Shown piece by piece: positions 44,321-53,178 of a DNA stretch of 64,000 nucleotides (positions are counted from its first letter, which is position 1; every line of letters starts with the position of its first letter). The notes below the pieces were generated by a model. That model ran no database searches, was not told the DNA's origin, and worked only from the letters and a program-made list of their open reading frames with translations. The stretch is from Paraburkholderia lycopersici (GTDB lineage: Bacteria > Pseudomonadota > Gammaproteobacteria > Burkholderiales > Burkholderiaceae): positions 35,923-99,922 of the forward strand of contig NZ_FMYQ01000031.1 in NCBI RefSeq assembly GCF_900096975.1, written 5' to 3'. The position numbers and the translations under genes are program-made.

Positions 44321-44331
44321 GGGGGGGGGGG
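44321..44331 (+). repeat. Poly-G tract of 11
   Basis: Eleven consecutive G in the 270-base gap between the glycine-zipper gene and the convergent lyase gene. Homopolymers of this length are slippage-prone. No gene is read through it, so it is unlikely to cause phase variation of a protein. Confidence 0.6.
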
Positions 44332-44480
44332 CGATCATTGCGGCTTTCGTTAGATTGATTTGGCATGCGAATCAATTCGCCCGCCTTTCTGCTTGCGGGC
44401 GTAGCGTCGGCTCTCTACGCGGACACCACGAGGCTCGCGTAGCGTCAGTCCGGCAGCCCATTCGTGGCGCTGGCGCTGGC

Positions 44481-45314
44481 TTACGTCCCGCTGCGGAAAA
44501 GACCGTTGAGCGTCGCGCCGGGCGCGGCGCCTTCGAAGCCGTCGAAGCGCCCATCGGCGAGCCGTTGCGCCGCGCGCATGAAGCTCCCCCAGGCAGTGCG
44601 TGCGAGCGCGCCGCCCACGCTCACGCGTCGCACGCCGAGTGCGGCCAGATCGTCCAACGTGAGGGCCGAATTCGCGCCGATCAGCACGTTCACCGGCTTC
44701 GGTGCGACTGCGGAGACGACGGCCGCGATTTGTTCGCGCGTCTGGATGCCGGGCGCATAGAGGCAATCCGCGCCTGCCTGCGCATACGCCTGCAACCGCG
44801 CGATGGCGTCGTCGAGGTCCGGCATGCCGGCCACGAAATTTTCCGCTCGGCCTGTTAACAAGGTGTCTCCGCCACGCTCGTCGATCGCGCGGCGCGCCGC
44901 GCGCATGCGCTCGACGGCCACGTCGAGCGGCAGTAGCGGCGCCGCAGCGTCTCCGGTCGAATCCTCGACGGAAAGGCCGGCGACGCCGGTCTCGACGGCG
45001 AGGCCCACGCTTTGCGCTACGCCCGCGGGATCTGCGCCGAAGCCGTTTTCGAAGTCGGCGTTTACGGGCAGGTCGGTGGCCGCCACGATCTCGCGCAGAT
45101 GGGCGAGAATCGCTTCGCGCGGCAGGGTGTTGTCTGCATGGCCGCGCGACCATGCGAAGCCGGAACTCGTGGTCGCCAGCGCCTTGAAGCCGAGGCCCTG
45201 GAGATAGCGCGCGCTTCCCACGTCCCAGGGGTTCGGCAGCACGAAACAACCGGCGGCATGCAGCGCGCGAAATTCGGCGCGTTGCCTGGCTGTGTTGCGG
45301 GTAGGTTCTGACAT
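44481..45314 (-). CDS. Isocitrate lyase/PEP mutase superfamily protein
   Basis: A 277-residue TIM-barrel protein: LHAAGCFVLPNPWDVGSARY, ATTSSGFAWSRGHAD, VNADFENGFG, GLSVEDSTGD and LLTGRAENFVAG. It belongs to the superfamily often labelled carboxyvinyl-carboxyphosphonate phosphorylmutase. The EDKxxxxxNS motif of true PEP mutase is absent (VEDSTGD instead) and the catalytic Cys loop of isocitrate lyase (KKCGH) is not seen. It is therefore probably a C-C lyase or hydrolase of unknown substrate, not a phosphonate gene. It is divergent from a LacI regulator across 306 bases that include 11-bp tandem repeats. Confidence 0.85.
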   Translation of the reverse strand: MSEPTRNTARQRAEFRALHAAGCFVLPNPWDVGSARYLQGLGFKALATTSSGFAWSRGHADNTLPREAILAHLREIVAATDLPVNADFENGFGADPAGVAQSVGLAVETGVAGLSVEDSTGDAAAPLLPLDVAVERMRAARRAIDERGGDTLLTGRAENFVAGMPDLDDAIARLQAYAQAGADCLYAPGIQTREQIAAVVSAVAPKPVNVLIGANSALTLDDLAALGVRRVSVGGALARTAWGSFMRAAQRLADGRFDGFEGAAPGATLNGLFRSGT

Positions 45315-45378
45315 GGCACGTCTCCTTGTGGCTCTTGAGTGGGCGGCGAAGCGTCTTCGCCGGAATGGGCGCAGCGTC

Positions 45379-45433
45379 GCGCCGTTGTTCCGCTGTTATT
45401 CCGCTGTTATTCCGCCGTTATTCCGCCGTTATT
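45379..45433. repeat. Five tandem 11-bp repeats in a divergent intergenic region
   Basis: The unit CCGCTGTTATT occurs twice exactly (45390-45400, 45401-45411), then twice as CCGCCGTTATT (45412-45422, 45423-45433), preceded by a diverged copy (45379-45389). The period equals about one helical turn, so all copies face the same side of the DNA. It lies between the lyase gene and the LacI regulator. Confidence 0.8.
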
Positions 45434-45620
45434 CGATTGTGACCGAATTCGCGGATCTGCGAATCCGGCGGCTCGTATCCGCACGGCGGCTCCGCATAAA
45501 AATCAGTATGCCGAATTAAATGAATGACGACGCGCCTCAGCGGCCGTAGACCCGAAACGCGTGGGAAAAAGGGACTTAGCCGTTATCATATGCGCTCTTC
45601 CATTCTGCCGTTTCGCCGTG

Positions 45621-46655
45621 ATGTCCAAAACCACCGCTCCGAAAGCCACGCCGCCCCGCATGTCCGATGTCGCCCGTCTCGCGGGTGTCTCGAAGATGAC
45701 GGTGTCACGCGTGATGGCGGGGCGCAGCGCGTCGGAGACGACACGCGAGCGCGTGCAGCGCGCCATCGAAGAACTCGGCTACGTAGCCGACGCGGCGGCG
45801 GGCGCGCTTTCCTCGGGGCGCTCGTCGTTCGTTGCCGTGCTCGTGCCTTCGCTCTCCAGTTCCAATTTCTCGGACACCGTGAGCGGCCTCACGGCCGTGC
45901 TCGAACCGCAGGGACTCGAGTTGCTGATCGGCGATACCGACTATTTTCTCGACCGCGAGGAGCGCCTCGTGCGCCAGATGCTGCGCCATCAGCCGCGCTG
46001 CATCGCGTTGACGGGCTCGCAGCATACGGATGCCACACGCATGCTGTTGCAGCGCTCCGGCGTGCCCGTCGTCGAGATGTGGGACCTGCCCGCAGAGCCG
46101 ATCGACATGGCTGTGGGCTTTTCCAACGTGAGCGCCGCGCGCGAGATGGTGCGCTATCTCGCGGGCAAGGGGCATCGTCGCATCGGATTTCTCGGCGGCG
46201 CGGGCGAACTGGACCGGCGCGGCCTCGACCGGCTCAAGGGTTATCAGACGGAGATGAAGGCGCTCGGACTCGACAGGCATCGCGTGGTGCGGCTAGGCGA
46301 ATCGCCGGTCACGATGAGCCACGGCGCGCCGGCCATGGCCGAACTGCTCGAGCGCTGGCCCGACACGCAGGCTGTGATGTGCGTGAGCGACATGTCGGCG
46401 TTCGGCGCGATCATGGAATGCCAGCGGCGCGGCCTCAGCGTGCCCGGCGACATGGCCATTGCGGGCTTCGGCAACTTCGAGATCGCGGCCTGCTGCCATC
46501 CGACGATCACCACCGTTTCGGTGGACGCCTATGGCATTGGCCAGCGCACGGGCGAGGCGATCGTCGCCGCGCTCGCGGCGGCGGACGGCGGGAGCGTGCC
46601 GCATCCGGCGAAAACGCGCATTCAGTATACCGTCGTGCCGCGCGAGAGTGCTTGA
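45621..46655 (+). CDS. LacI family transcriptional regulator (GntR/gluconate-like)
   Basis: ATG 45621 gives 344 residues, opening with the LacI helix-turn-helix PRMSDVARLAGVSKMTVSRV and MAGRSASETTRERVQRAIEE. The rest is a periplasmic-binding-protein-like sensor domain (SSFVAVLVPSLSSSNFSDTV, FSNVSAAREMVRYLAGKGHR, PGDMAIAGFGNFEIA). The GFxxxEIA segment and overall pattern resemble the gluconate repressor GntR subgroup. No gluconate genes are adjacent, so the ligand is unproven. An aminotransferase gene follows on the same strand after about 250 bases. Confidence 0.9.
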   Translation: MSKTTAPKATPPRMSDVARLAGVSKMTVSRVMAGRSASETTRERVQRAIEELGYVADAAAGALSSGRSSFVAVLVPSLSSSNFSDTVSGLTAVLEPQGLELLIGDTDYFLDREERLVRQMLRHQPRCIALTGSQHTDATRMLLQRSGVPVVEMWDLPAEPIDMAVGFSNVSAAREMVRYLAGKGHRRIGFLGGAGELDRRGLDRLKGYQTEMKALGLDRHRVVRLGESPVTMSHGAPAMAELLERWPDTQAVMCVSDMSAFGAIMECQRRGLSVPGDMAIAGFGNFEIAACCHPTITTVSVDAYGIGQRTGEAIVAALAAADGGSVPHPAKTRIQYTVVPRESA

Positions 46656-46902
46656 GCGCACAGGCGCCTCGGCGCGCGTAGTCAGCACGCTTTGCCCGGC
46701 GCTGTTGCGGACAGCGGCGATCCGGATCGGCCTCGTGAAAGGCACATGCGCGTGTCGGTCGTGGCTCTGCGGCATCGTTCCCTGTATCGTTGTGGACGCG
46801 TCGAAATGTGCCATGGCGCGGCGCGTGCAGTACGAATCAACATGAACGGTTTGAACGCCGCGGCGTGAGAGATTCGCCGGGCGTTCGGGGGAGTCGCGGA
46901 AG

Positions 46903-48090
46903 ATGAAATATTCGAGTCTGGTCGAGCGGTTGCAGGGCCGTCGCACGACGGCGTGGGAGATCCATCATACGGCGGTGCAGGCCGCGGCGCGTGGCGAGGA
47001 CGTGATCGTGCTGAGCGTGGGAGACCCCGAGTTCGGTACACCCGCGCCGGTTGTCGAGCGCGCCGTGGCCGCGCTGCGCGAAGGCGACACGCATTACACG
47101 GCCATCATGGGCCGCGAGCCGTTGCGCGAAGCGATCGCGCGCGTGCATGCGCTGCAAAGCGGGCGTCCGGTTGGCGCGCAGAACGTGATTCTGTGCGCGG
47201 GGGCGCAGAACGGCCTGTTCGCGTCGTCGCTATGCCTGCTGGAGGCCGGCGATGAAGTGCTCGTACCCGAGCCGATGTATCTGACCTACGAGGCCGCGAT
47301 CCGCGCGTCGGGCGCTACGCTCGTGCCCGTGCCTGTCGATCCCGCGAGCGGTTTTCATCTCGACTGCGACGCGCTCGAGGCGGCCCTCACGCCGCGCACG
47401 CGCGCGATCTTCTTCGCGACGCCGTGCAATCCCACCGGCGCCGTGATGCCGCGCGCGCACCTCGAACGCGTCGCGCAACTGGCGAGGCGGCACGACCTGT
47501 GGGTGCTGTCCGACGAGGTCTATGCCGACCTCGCGTTCGAACGCGAGCACGTGAGCATCGGCGCGCTCGAAGGCATGGCGGAGCGCACGGTCACGCTCGG
47601 CAGCCTTTCGAAGTCGCATGCGATGGCGGGCTGGCGGCTCGGCTGGGTGATCGCGCCCGAAACGATGATCGCGCATCTGGCGCGGCTCGCGCTCTGCATG
47701 CTCTACGGCTTGCCCGGCTTCGTTCAGGAGGCGGCGCTTACGGCGCTCGATAACCGCGCGCAGATCGTTTCGCAGATGCGCGAGATCTATCGCCGCCGCC
47801 GCGACATCGTCTACGAGCGGCTGGCGAAGGTGCCGGGGCTGAAGTGCCTGTTGCCGGAAGCCGGCATGTTCATGATGATCGACGTTCGCGGCACGGGTCT
47901 GGATACGCACGCATTCACCTGGCAGCTCTTCGAGGCGCAGAAGGTTTCCGTGCTCGACGCGAGCGCGTTCGGCGAAACCGCCAACGGTTATGTCCGGCTT
48001 GGTTTCGTCGTGGACGAGCCGCGGCTTGTTCAGGCATGCGACCGTATCGCGGCGTTCGTGCAGCAGCGCGCGGAGGCCGGGGTGCGCTAG
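46903..48090 (+). CDS. Class I/II PLP-dependent aminotransferase
   Basis: A 395-residue fold-type I aminotransferase: VLSVGDPEFGTPAPVVER, THYTAIMGREPLREAIAR, FATPCNPTGAV, LSDEVYADLAF and the Schiff-base region LGSLSKSHAMAGWRLGWV, in which the Lys of SLSKSH binds PLP. The C-terminal Arg in VRLGFVVDE should bind the carboxylate. The family covers aspartate and other amino-acid aminotransferases, and the substrate cannot be fixed. It overlaps the convergent NUDIX gene by four bases at the stop codons. Confidence 0.9.
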   Translation: MKYSSLVERLQGRRTTAWEIHHTAVQAAARGEDVIVLSVGDPEFGTPAPVVERAVAALREGDTHYTAIMGREPLREAIARVHALQSGRPVGAQNVILCAGAQNGLFASSLCLLEAGDEVLVPEPMYLTYEAAIRASGATLVPVPVDPASGFHLDCDALEAALTPRTRAIFFATPCNPTGAVMPRAHLERVAQLARRHDLWVLSDEVYADLAFEREHVSIGALEGMAERTVTLGSLSKSHAMAGWRLGWVIAPETMIAHLARLALCMLYGLPGFVQEAALTALDNRAQIVSQMREIYRRRRDIVYERLAKVPGLKCLLPEAGMFMMIDVRGTGLDTHAFTWQLFEAQKVSVLDASAFGETANGYVRLGFVVDEPRLVQACDRIAAFVQQRAEAGVR

Positions 48091-48524
48091 CGGATCTCGA
48101 AGTAGAGGCGGGTCGGCTCGAACAGGTTCGCGGGCAGCGCGTCGCGCGCGAACCACGCCCAGCGCACGCACTTGTCGGGCTCGGCGACGATCGGCGTGCC
48201 AGATGCGCCAGCCTCGACGAACAGCGTCACGTGGCGCACGCGGCCGGCTTCGAGCCAGCCGCTGGCCCAGCCGGCCGCTTGCGCGGCAGTCAGTTCGAGG
48301 CCGGTTTCCTCGCGCAGTTCGCGCGCGGCAGCGGCAAGCGGATCTTCGCCGGGATCGACCTTTCCGCCTGGAAAGGCCCACGTGTCGCGTCCCCACGCGC
48401 TCTTGCGCAGACCGAGCAGCCACGCTCCGCCGTTGCGCACGACGACGCCCACGCCGAGCACGGTGACGGGCGTGTTCAACGGATCTGTCATGTCCTGCGA
48501 TGGTTGATCTGGAATCCGAATCAT
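48087..48524 (-). CDS. NUDIX hydrolase (MutT-like)
   Basis: Start candidates are ATG 48524 (MIRIPDQPSQDMTDPLN) and ATG 48491; neither has a strong ribosome site, so 48524 is provisional (145 residues). The Nudix box GGKVDPGEDPLAAAARELRE plus ETGLEL fits G-x5-E-x7-REUxEExGU exactly. It hydrolyses nucleoside diphosphates linked to another group, and VTVLGVGVVVRNGGAWLLGL with WGRDTWAFPGGKV resembles dCTP/ADP-ribose-type members. It is followed upstream by a small hypothetical gene on the same strand. Confidence 0.9.
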   Translation of the reverse strand: MIRIPDQPSQDMTDPLNTPVTVLGVGVVVRNGGAWLLGLRKSAWGRDTWAFPGGKVDPGEDPLAAAARELREETGLELTAAQAAGWASGWLEAGRVRHVTLFVEAGASGTPIVAEPDKCVRWAWFARDALPANLFEPTRLYFEIR

Positions 48525-48546
48525 GTGCTCAAATTGGGGGCGGGTT

Positions 48547-48780
48547 CTAGCGCTCGCCGTCGAGCAGATCGTTGAGCAATTCGTCGAAAGCAGCCTGGGC
48601 GTCTTCCAGCTCCTGTAGCGCCGCGTCAAAAGTCTGCAGCGCGAACTGGGACGGACGGCCGTCTCCTTCCGGCGGAAATTGCGACTGCAGCGAGGTGAAC
48701 GCCGTCTTGACGCGCTGGGTTGCTGTCAGCACGCGGTCCATTGCGGCGGCTTCCTCGGCTCGTGCCTGTTCTGGGGTCAT
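48547..48780 (-). CDS. Small helical hypothetical protein
   Basis: A 77-residue acidic protein: MTPEQARAEEAAAMDRVLTA, TQRVKTAFTSLQSQFPPEGD and FDAALQELEDAQAAFDELLN. Heptad-like spacing of Leu and Ala indicates two helices able to form a coiled coil. There is no signal peptide or membrane helix. It ends 22 bases before the NUDIX start on the same strand and may be cotranscribed with it. I do not recognise a family name. Confidence 0.7.
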   Translation of the reverse strand: MTPEQARAEEAAAMDRVLTATQRVKTAFTSLQSQFPPEGDGRPSQFALQTFDAALQELEDAQAAFDELLNDLLDGER

Positions 48781-48818
48781 CGAAAGCTCCGGTTATAGGT
48801 GAGTGCGGTTGAATGCGT

Positions 48819-49283
48819 TCAGGGCAGAGGTAGTCCGCCCTCGGCCTTCACTTCGCGCAGCGACAGCGCCGATTCGACCGACGTGACACCGGGCAAGCTG
48901 CGCAACTGGTCGCGCATGAAGGTGCCGTAGTCGTCGAGATCGCGGGCCACCACCTGCAAAATATAGTCCGCCGTGCCGGACACGTTGTGGCAGGAAAGAA
49001 TGCGTTCGATCGCGAGGACTTCGCGCTCGAAGCGGTCGGCGAGCGCACGGTCGTGCACGGCAAAGCGCACCGCGACGAATCCCACCACGCCGTAGCCGAG
49101 TGCGCGGCGCGAGAGCACGGCGCGGTAGCGCTCGATATAACCTTCCTGTTCGAGGCGCTTGAGACGCCGCGCGCAGGGCGTTTCGCTCAGTCCCACCGTT
49201 TCGGCCAGCCGTGCATTCGGCATGCGCCCGTCGGCTTGCAGCGCGCCGAGGATTGCCCGGTCGAGTTTGTCGAGGTCGCTCAT
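48819..49283 (-). CDS. Lrp/AsnC family transcriptional regulator
   Basis: A 154-residue protein. The N-terminal helix-turn-helix is LDRAILGALQADGRMPNARL followed by AETVGLSETPCARRLKRLEQ. The C-terminal RAM ligand domain has GFVAVRFAVHD, ILSCHNVSGTADYILQVVAR and LPGVTSVESALSLREVK. It probably responds to an amino acid. It is divergent from a LysE-type exporter across 137 bases, the usual layout for a regulator that induces its own exporter. Confidence 0.93.
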   Translation of the reverse strand: MSDLDKLDRAILGALQADGRMPNARLAETVGLSETPCARRLKRLEQEGYIERYRAVLSRRALGYGVVGFVAVRFAVHDRALADRFEREVLAIERILSCHNVSGTADYILQVVARDLDDYGTFMRDQLRSLPGVTSVESALSLREVKAEGGLPLP

Positions 49284-49420
49284 CGTGGTTAGGGGGGATT
49301 CTCGTCAGAATCCGGGAATTCTAGCGCATTCCGCCAACTTTTTGAGAAAGGGTTATGAAAAATGCCCGAAATCGCTCCGCATGGAGCGGCATGATAGAGC
49401 CTCTTTCACGCGAGGCCAAC

Positions 49421-50047
49421 ATGATTTCCGCCCACTTGCTGTTGATGTTCATCGTCGCCCTCATCATCGTATGCGCGCTGCCCGGCGCCGATATGGCGCT
49501 GGTGATGCAGACCAGCATGAGCCGTGGCACGCGCAGCGGATTCGCGGCGGCCTGCGGGCTCGGGCTCGCGCGCGCTACCCACGTGACGCTTTCCGCGTGC
49601 GGTCTCGCGGCCTTGCTGCGCAATGCGCCGTGGCTCTACGAGGTCGTGCGTTACGCGGGCGCGGCATATCTCACGTGGATCGCCGTGCAGATCTTCCGTG
49701 CGCCCGCGTTCACGATGCCCGAACAGGCGGGCATGACCGTGGCGCGACCGCGCCGCACCGATTTCGCCAAGGGGTTGCTCACCAACCTGCTAAACCCGAA
49801 GGCGCTGCTGTTCTGCTCCGTGCTGCTGCCGCAGTTCATCCGGCCCGAGGCGGGCTCGGTCTGGTTGCAGGTGTCCGTGCTGGGCGTGGTGCTGGTCGCC
49901 GTGTGCGCGCTCTTCGACGTGATTTACGTGCTGGGCGCTGCGCGCATCGCCGTGTGGCTGCGCGGTCATCCGCTCGCGCAGACGGTCCAGAAGTGGGCGT
50001 TTTCATCGGCGTTGATCGGCTTCGCTCTGAGGCTGTCGCTCGACTGA
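49421..50047 (+). CDS. LysE/RhtB family amino-acid exporter
   Basis: ATG 49421 (MISAHLLLMFIVALIIVCAL) gives 208 residues; the upstream in-frame codons lie in the promoter region. Six membrane helices, the PGADMALVMQTSMSRGTRSG segment (PGP-like) and GLLTNLLNPKALLFCSVLLP (NPKA) define the family. It exports an amino acid, probably the effector of the divergent Lrp/AsnC regulator. It is the second LysE-type gene in the window; the two share only family-level motifs. Confidence 0.9.
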   Translation: MISAHLLLMFIVALIIVCALPGADMALVMQTSMSRGTRSGFAAACGLGLARATHVTLSACGLAALLRNAPWLYEVVRYAGAAYLTWIAVQIFRAPAFTMPEQAGMTVARPRRTDFAKGLLTNLLNPKALLFCSVLLPQFIRPEAGSVWLQVSVLGVVLVAVCALFDVIYVLGAARIAVWLRGHPLAQTVQKWAFSSALIGFALRLSLD

Positions 50048-50120
50048 CGCTTCCCGCGGATGACGTTCGTGTGAACGCGTGCGGAGCGCAAGGCGCCGCA
50101 CGCCGGTTTGCGCTCGCGCG

Positions 50121-50627
50121 TTAGCGGGAGCCCAGATAGTCGAGCTTGCCCAGCTCCACGCCGTTGTGACGCAAGATGTCGTAGGCAGTGGTGATGTGGA
50201 AGAAGAAGTTGGGCAGCACGAACCCCAGCAGATAGCTTTGGCCGGTGAACTCGATCGGGCCGCTGCGCATTTTGAGCGTGATGCTGCGCGCTTCCGTGCC
50301 GTCGATCTGTTCGGGCTTGAACGTGTTCAGGTAGTCGATGGTCTTCTGGATACGTCCGTGCAGTTCGTCGAAGGTGACCTCGACATCTTCGAACTTCGGC
50401 GCCTCGACGCCGGCGAGGCGCGCGGCGCAGCCCTTCGCGGTGTCGGTGGCGATGTGGATCTGGCGCGCGAGCGGCAGCATGTCGGGAAAGAGCCGCGCGC
50501 CCGTCAGCACGGAGGGGTCGATCTGCTTCTCGGCTGCGTGCGCCTGCGCCTTGCCAATGATGTTTTGCAGATTGGTGAGGCCGCGCACGAGCACGGGCAT
50601 CGATGCTTGATACATGGAAATGGACAT
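50121..50627 (-). CDS. DUF1993 family protein
   Basis: A 168-residue protein: MSISMYQASMPVLVRGLTNL, DPSVLTGARLFPDMLPLARQ, IHIATDTAKGCAARLAG, GFVLPNFFFHITTAYDILRH and NGVELGKLDYLG. This matches DUF1993, a DinB-like four-helix bundle. The family's biochemical role is not known; a His in the FFFHITTAYDILRHNGV segment is where DinB proteins bind metal. It stands alone on the minus strand. Confidence 0.9.
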   Translation of the reverse strand: MSISMYQASMPVLVRGLTNLQNIIGKAQAHAAEKQIDPSVLTGARLFPDMLPLARQIHIATDTAKGCAARLAGVEAPKFEDVEVTFDELHGRIQKTIDYLNTFKPEQIDGTEARSITLKMRSGPIEFTGQSYLLGFVLPNFFFHITTAYDILRHNGVELGKLDYLGSR

Positions 50628-51003
50628 GGGGTTTCCTCGTTTCTTCGAATGCGCGCGATGCGCTCCGCGTCGGAGCTAACCGGGCGGCTCATTATGCGCT
50701 ATCGCGTGGTGCGCTGCCATCGGCCGATCGGCATACCGCAAGTGCCGCGGCCAGCTATCTTGTGGCGCGCATCCATTGCCTGGGAATCCAGATCAAAAAT
50801 TCCTTGTGAAACCCTGAGGTTGCGAGCGGACGCCGCCTGAGCGCCGGGGTGCGCGCCGGGTGTGTGCCGGCTGCGCGGGAAAGCACGCGGCGCAGGTGCG
50901 CCTGTACGCCGATGTGCGCAATCGCCCCGACAAAATTCGAATGTGGTCTAATAAGCCGGCATCAACCATCCAATCCGCATCGTGCCGCACGATGCGCTCA
51001 ACC

Positions 51004-51603
51004 ATGAACGCAGAAAAGGCAGCAAGACGCCGCATCGCGCGCCGCATGGCAGAAGGTATTGCTTGTTGCACAGGCGTGCAGCGGTGGTGTCCGCGAGCGC
51101 AGCGCCTGTCGCTGCTGGTGCTGGCCGCAGCCAGCGTGGCGCAGCAGGCCGCAGTCGCGCAAGATCCGCGGCTCCTCGATACGCGCGTCACGCAGGAGTC
51201 GGTGGCGGAAACGATTTGCCGCCCGGGTTATGCCGACACCGTCGCGCCGCCGTTCGACCAGACGATGGCGCTCAAAGGCCGCATGCTCGCGTCGCGCGGC
51301 ATCGACGCCGACGAAGGCGTGGGCTACGCGCTCGACCGGCATGTGCCGATCGTCCTCGGCGGCTCGCCCGATGCCGCTGCCAACTTCGACCTGCTGCCGT
51401 GGGGCGGCCATGCCGGCGAGCGCCGCAAGTCGCTGCTCACGGTGCGTCTGAAACGGTGCGTGTGCGCGGGGCGGATGACACTGGCTCAGGCGCAGGCCGC
51501 GATCAGCGGCAACTGGGTGCACCAGTATGACCGCCTGACTCGCATGGACTGTGGCGGCGCGGCAGACGAGACGACGTCGGCGAGCCGCGACGACGGCTCC
51601 TGA
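51004..51603 (+). CDS. Exported HNH-like protein of unknown function
   Basis: ATG 51004 gives 199 residues with a long n-region and a hydrophobic export segment (LSLLVLAAASVAQQAAVAQ). The mature part has ETICRPGYADTVAPPFDQTM, GYALDRHVPIVLGGSPDAAA and NFDLLPWGG. This follows the pattern TIC-x-GY-x-x-x-VRPP ... EDHLIPLxLGGxP-x-x-x-NLWP of small secreted HNH-nuclease-fold proteins, with DRH in place of the usual DH pair. Nuclease activity is uncertain. Four Cys in the mature part may form disulfides. Confidence 0.72.
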   Translation: MNAEKAARRRIARRMAEGIACCTGVQRWCPRAQRLSLLVLAAASVAQQAAVAQDPRLLDTRVTQESVAETICRPGYADTVAPPFDQTMALKGRMLASRGIDADEGVGYALDRHVPIVLGGSPDAAANFDLLPWGGHAGERRKSLLTVRLKRCVCAGRMTLAQAQAAISGNWVHQYDRLTRMDCGGAADETTSASRDDGS

Positions 51604-51763
51604 TGCGGCCTTTAGAAACGCCATTTCGGCCGCAACCGTTCTGCTTCGGGCATAGTGTTTGCATGCCGAATCAGTTACGCGCGACCGGCAGACAATATGC
51701 CGCAGCGCGCCGCTGGGCAAATGCGACTATGCTGACATTGATCAACGAGAGGGAGTCACAATA

Positions 51764-51889
51764 ATGCTTACGTCCAGCCTTTTATTGCTTGGCGTCGCCG
51801 CCGTGCTCGGTCAGGTAGCGTGGACTCGCGCTCGCGCGAGCTTGCAGCCCGTCCGCGTGCGCGCGACGCAACCCCGCCGGTTCCGCTAA
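51764..51889 (+). CDS. Tiny single-helix membrane protein (41 residues)
   Basis: ATG 51764 is preceded by AGGGAG about ten bases upstream. The product is MLTSSLLLLGVAAVLGQVAW followed by a basic tail (TRARASLQPVRVRATQPRRF). It is one hydrophobic helix with an Arg-rich cytoplasmic end, like many small regulatory membrane proteins. It lies 42 bases before an RRM-like gene on the same strand and could share its transcript. I do not recognise the family. Confidence 0.5.
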   Translation: MLTSSLLLLGVAAVLGQVAWTRARASLQPVRVRATQPRRFR

Positions 51890-51931
51890 ACGCGGTCCAT
51901 CGAATTCAATTTTCTCGCCAGGTAGGCCGTC

Positions 51932-52201
51932 ATGCACCTGACTGTGTGGAACGTTCCCGAAACCTGCAGCGAGCAGGATGTGCGCAGCTTTTTCGAGCGC
52001 GAGCTTGGCCATTACGCCAAGGGCATCACCGTCTATGACGCGGGTACGCCGAACGCGCACGCCGATCTCGAACTCGATTCGGAAGTGCCTTACGTGGCCG
52101 ACGCCGTGGCGCGCGAGCTTCAGTTGCGCCGCCTTGCAGGCGTCGCGCTCAGGGTAAGCGCGGCGCCGTTCGACGACGAAGAGCCTGCGCCGCGCAGTTG
52201 A
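51932..52201 (+). CDS. Small RRM-like RNA-binding protein candidate
   Basis: An 89-residue protein: MHLTVWNVPETCSEQDVRSF, FERELGHYAKGITVYDAGTP, ADLELDSEVPYVADAVAREL and LRRLAGVALRVSAAPFDDEE. The beta-alpha-beta-beta-alpha-beta order with LTVWNVP as an RNP2-like strand suggests an RRM fold. The RNP1 aromatic residues are replaced (AHADLELD), so RNA binding is not certain. The acidic tail is disordered. Confidence 0.6.
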   Translation: MHLTVWNVPETCSEQDVRSFFERELGHYAKGITVYDAGTPNAHADLELDSEVPYVADAVARELQLRRLAGVALRVSAAPFDDEEPAPRS

Positions 52202-52225
52202 TTCTCGCGCGGCGGTCGCGGTGAT

Positions 52226-53000
52226 TCACGCAGCCGCGTCCGGCGCGTCGTAGGGCGTAGCAGGCAGCAACCGCTTGTGGCGTGTCGCGTCGTAGAAGCG
52301 AAAGATCGTCTCGTACGCGTTCTCGCTCACCGCCTTGCCTTCTCCAGAAAGTCGTCGATCTCATCATAGCCGATTCCAGAGGCGTCCTCGTCCGGATGCA
52401 GGGGGCGCAGCGTCTCCCGATCCGCGGTCGGCGTTTTCTCCACCAGCGCGGCAGACGCGCCGAGCCCCGCGCGAGCGCACGCACGCGCCGCCTGCTCAGG
52501 CCCGCGAGCGGCAGCACGTCGGCGCCGCCGTCGCCGAACTTCGTGAAAAACCCATCAGCGATTCCGCCGCGTGGTCCGTGCCTGTACGAGACGAGGCCCG
52601 AGCGGGCGCCCGCCACCGCCTATTGGCGATCATCCGTTCGCGCGCCTTGACGTTGCCGTGAACCCGGTCTTGCGTGCTTTCGTCGGCGAACGTGAGACCG
52701 CCCGCAGAAAGCGAGGCGAGCATGGCGGCGTCCGCTTCGTCGCGCTGCGTGCCATCGGGCAGCCGCATCGCAACGAAGCGGGCCGACCATGGCCTTGCGC
52801 GCGCGGGGCTTCCACGCTCGGTTGCGCGAGGCGGCCGGCCGTTGCGGAGTCGATGCCGACGCCGACGCCGGGCACGAGTGTCTGCGGACGCTTGCCCGCA
52901 GGCGCTGCGCGAGAAAGCGCACGCGGCGCTCGTTCCCGGCGTGCACGTCGAAACTCGCGATGACGTTCTGTTCGGCGATGATGCGTTGCTGGCGGGCGAG
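52226..53000 (-). pseudogene. nadE: NH3-dependent NAD synthetase, decayed by multiple frameshifts
   Basis: Fragments in three frames line up along one NadE protein in order: QQRIIAEQNVIASFDVHAGN (about 52991-52890), then LVPGVGVGIDSATAGRLAQ (52896-52783), ARFVAMRLPDGTQRDEADA (52783-52622), TDHAAESLMGF (52579-52547), GFFTKFGDGGADVLPLAGLS (52553-52450), and SENAYETIFRFYDATRHKRL ending at the stop 52226-52228. At least four indels are needed. The ATP PP-loop SGGxDS is degraded to VGVGIDS. The gene once amidated deamido-NAD. The neighbours are intact, so this is decay of this gene only. Confidence 0.88.
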
Positions 53001-53178
53001 CCGGCCGGCACCGGGTTGGGGTAGGGGCGGTTCCTTTTTGCATGATGCTTGCGACGAGTGCGCGCATCGAGCGTTGTCTGGTCTAATGGCGGGTGGTCGT
53101 TGCGCTGCCGCCGACGCCGCACTGGACGGCGTCCGGCACATCCGACTTCAACAAGACGCAAAATCAGCCGGACTTACG

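Noticed and set aside
44321..44331. Poly-G(11) as a phase-variation switch
   Set aside because: It lies between convergent genes, in neither a coding frame nor a promoter spacer that I can identify.
44481..45314. Second PEP mutase, hence a second phosphonate locus
   Set aside because: The protein is in the superfamily but lacks EDKxxxxxNS (it has VEDSTGD), and no decarboxylase or aminotransferase of the pathway is adjacent.
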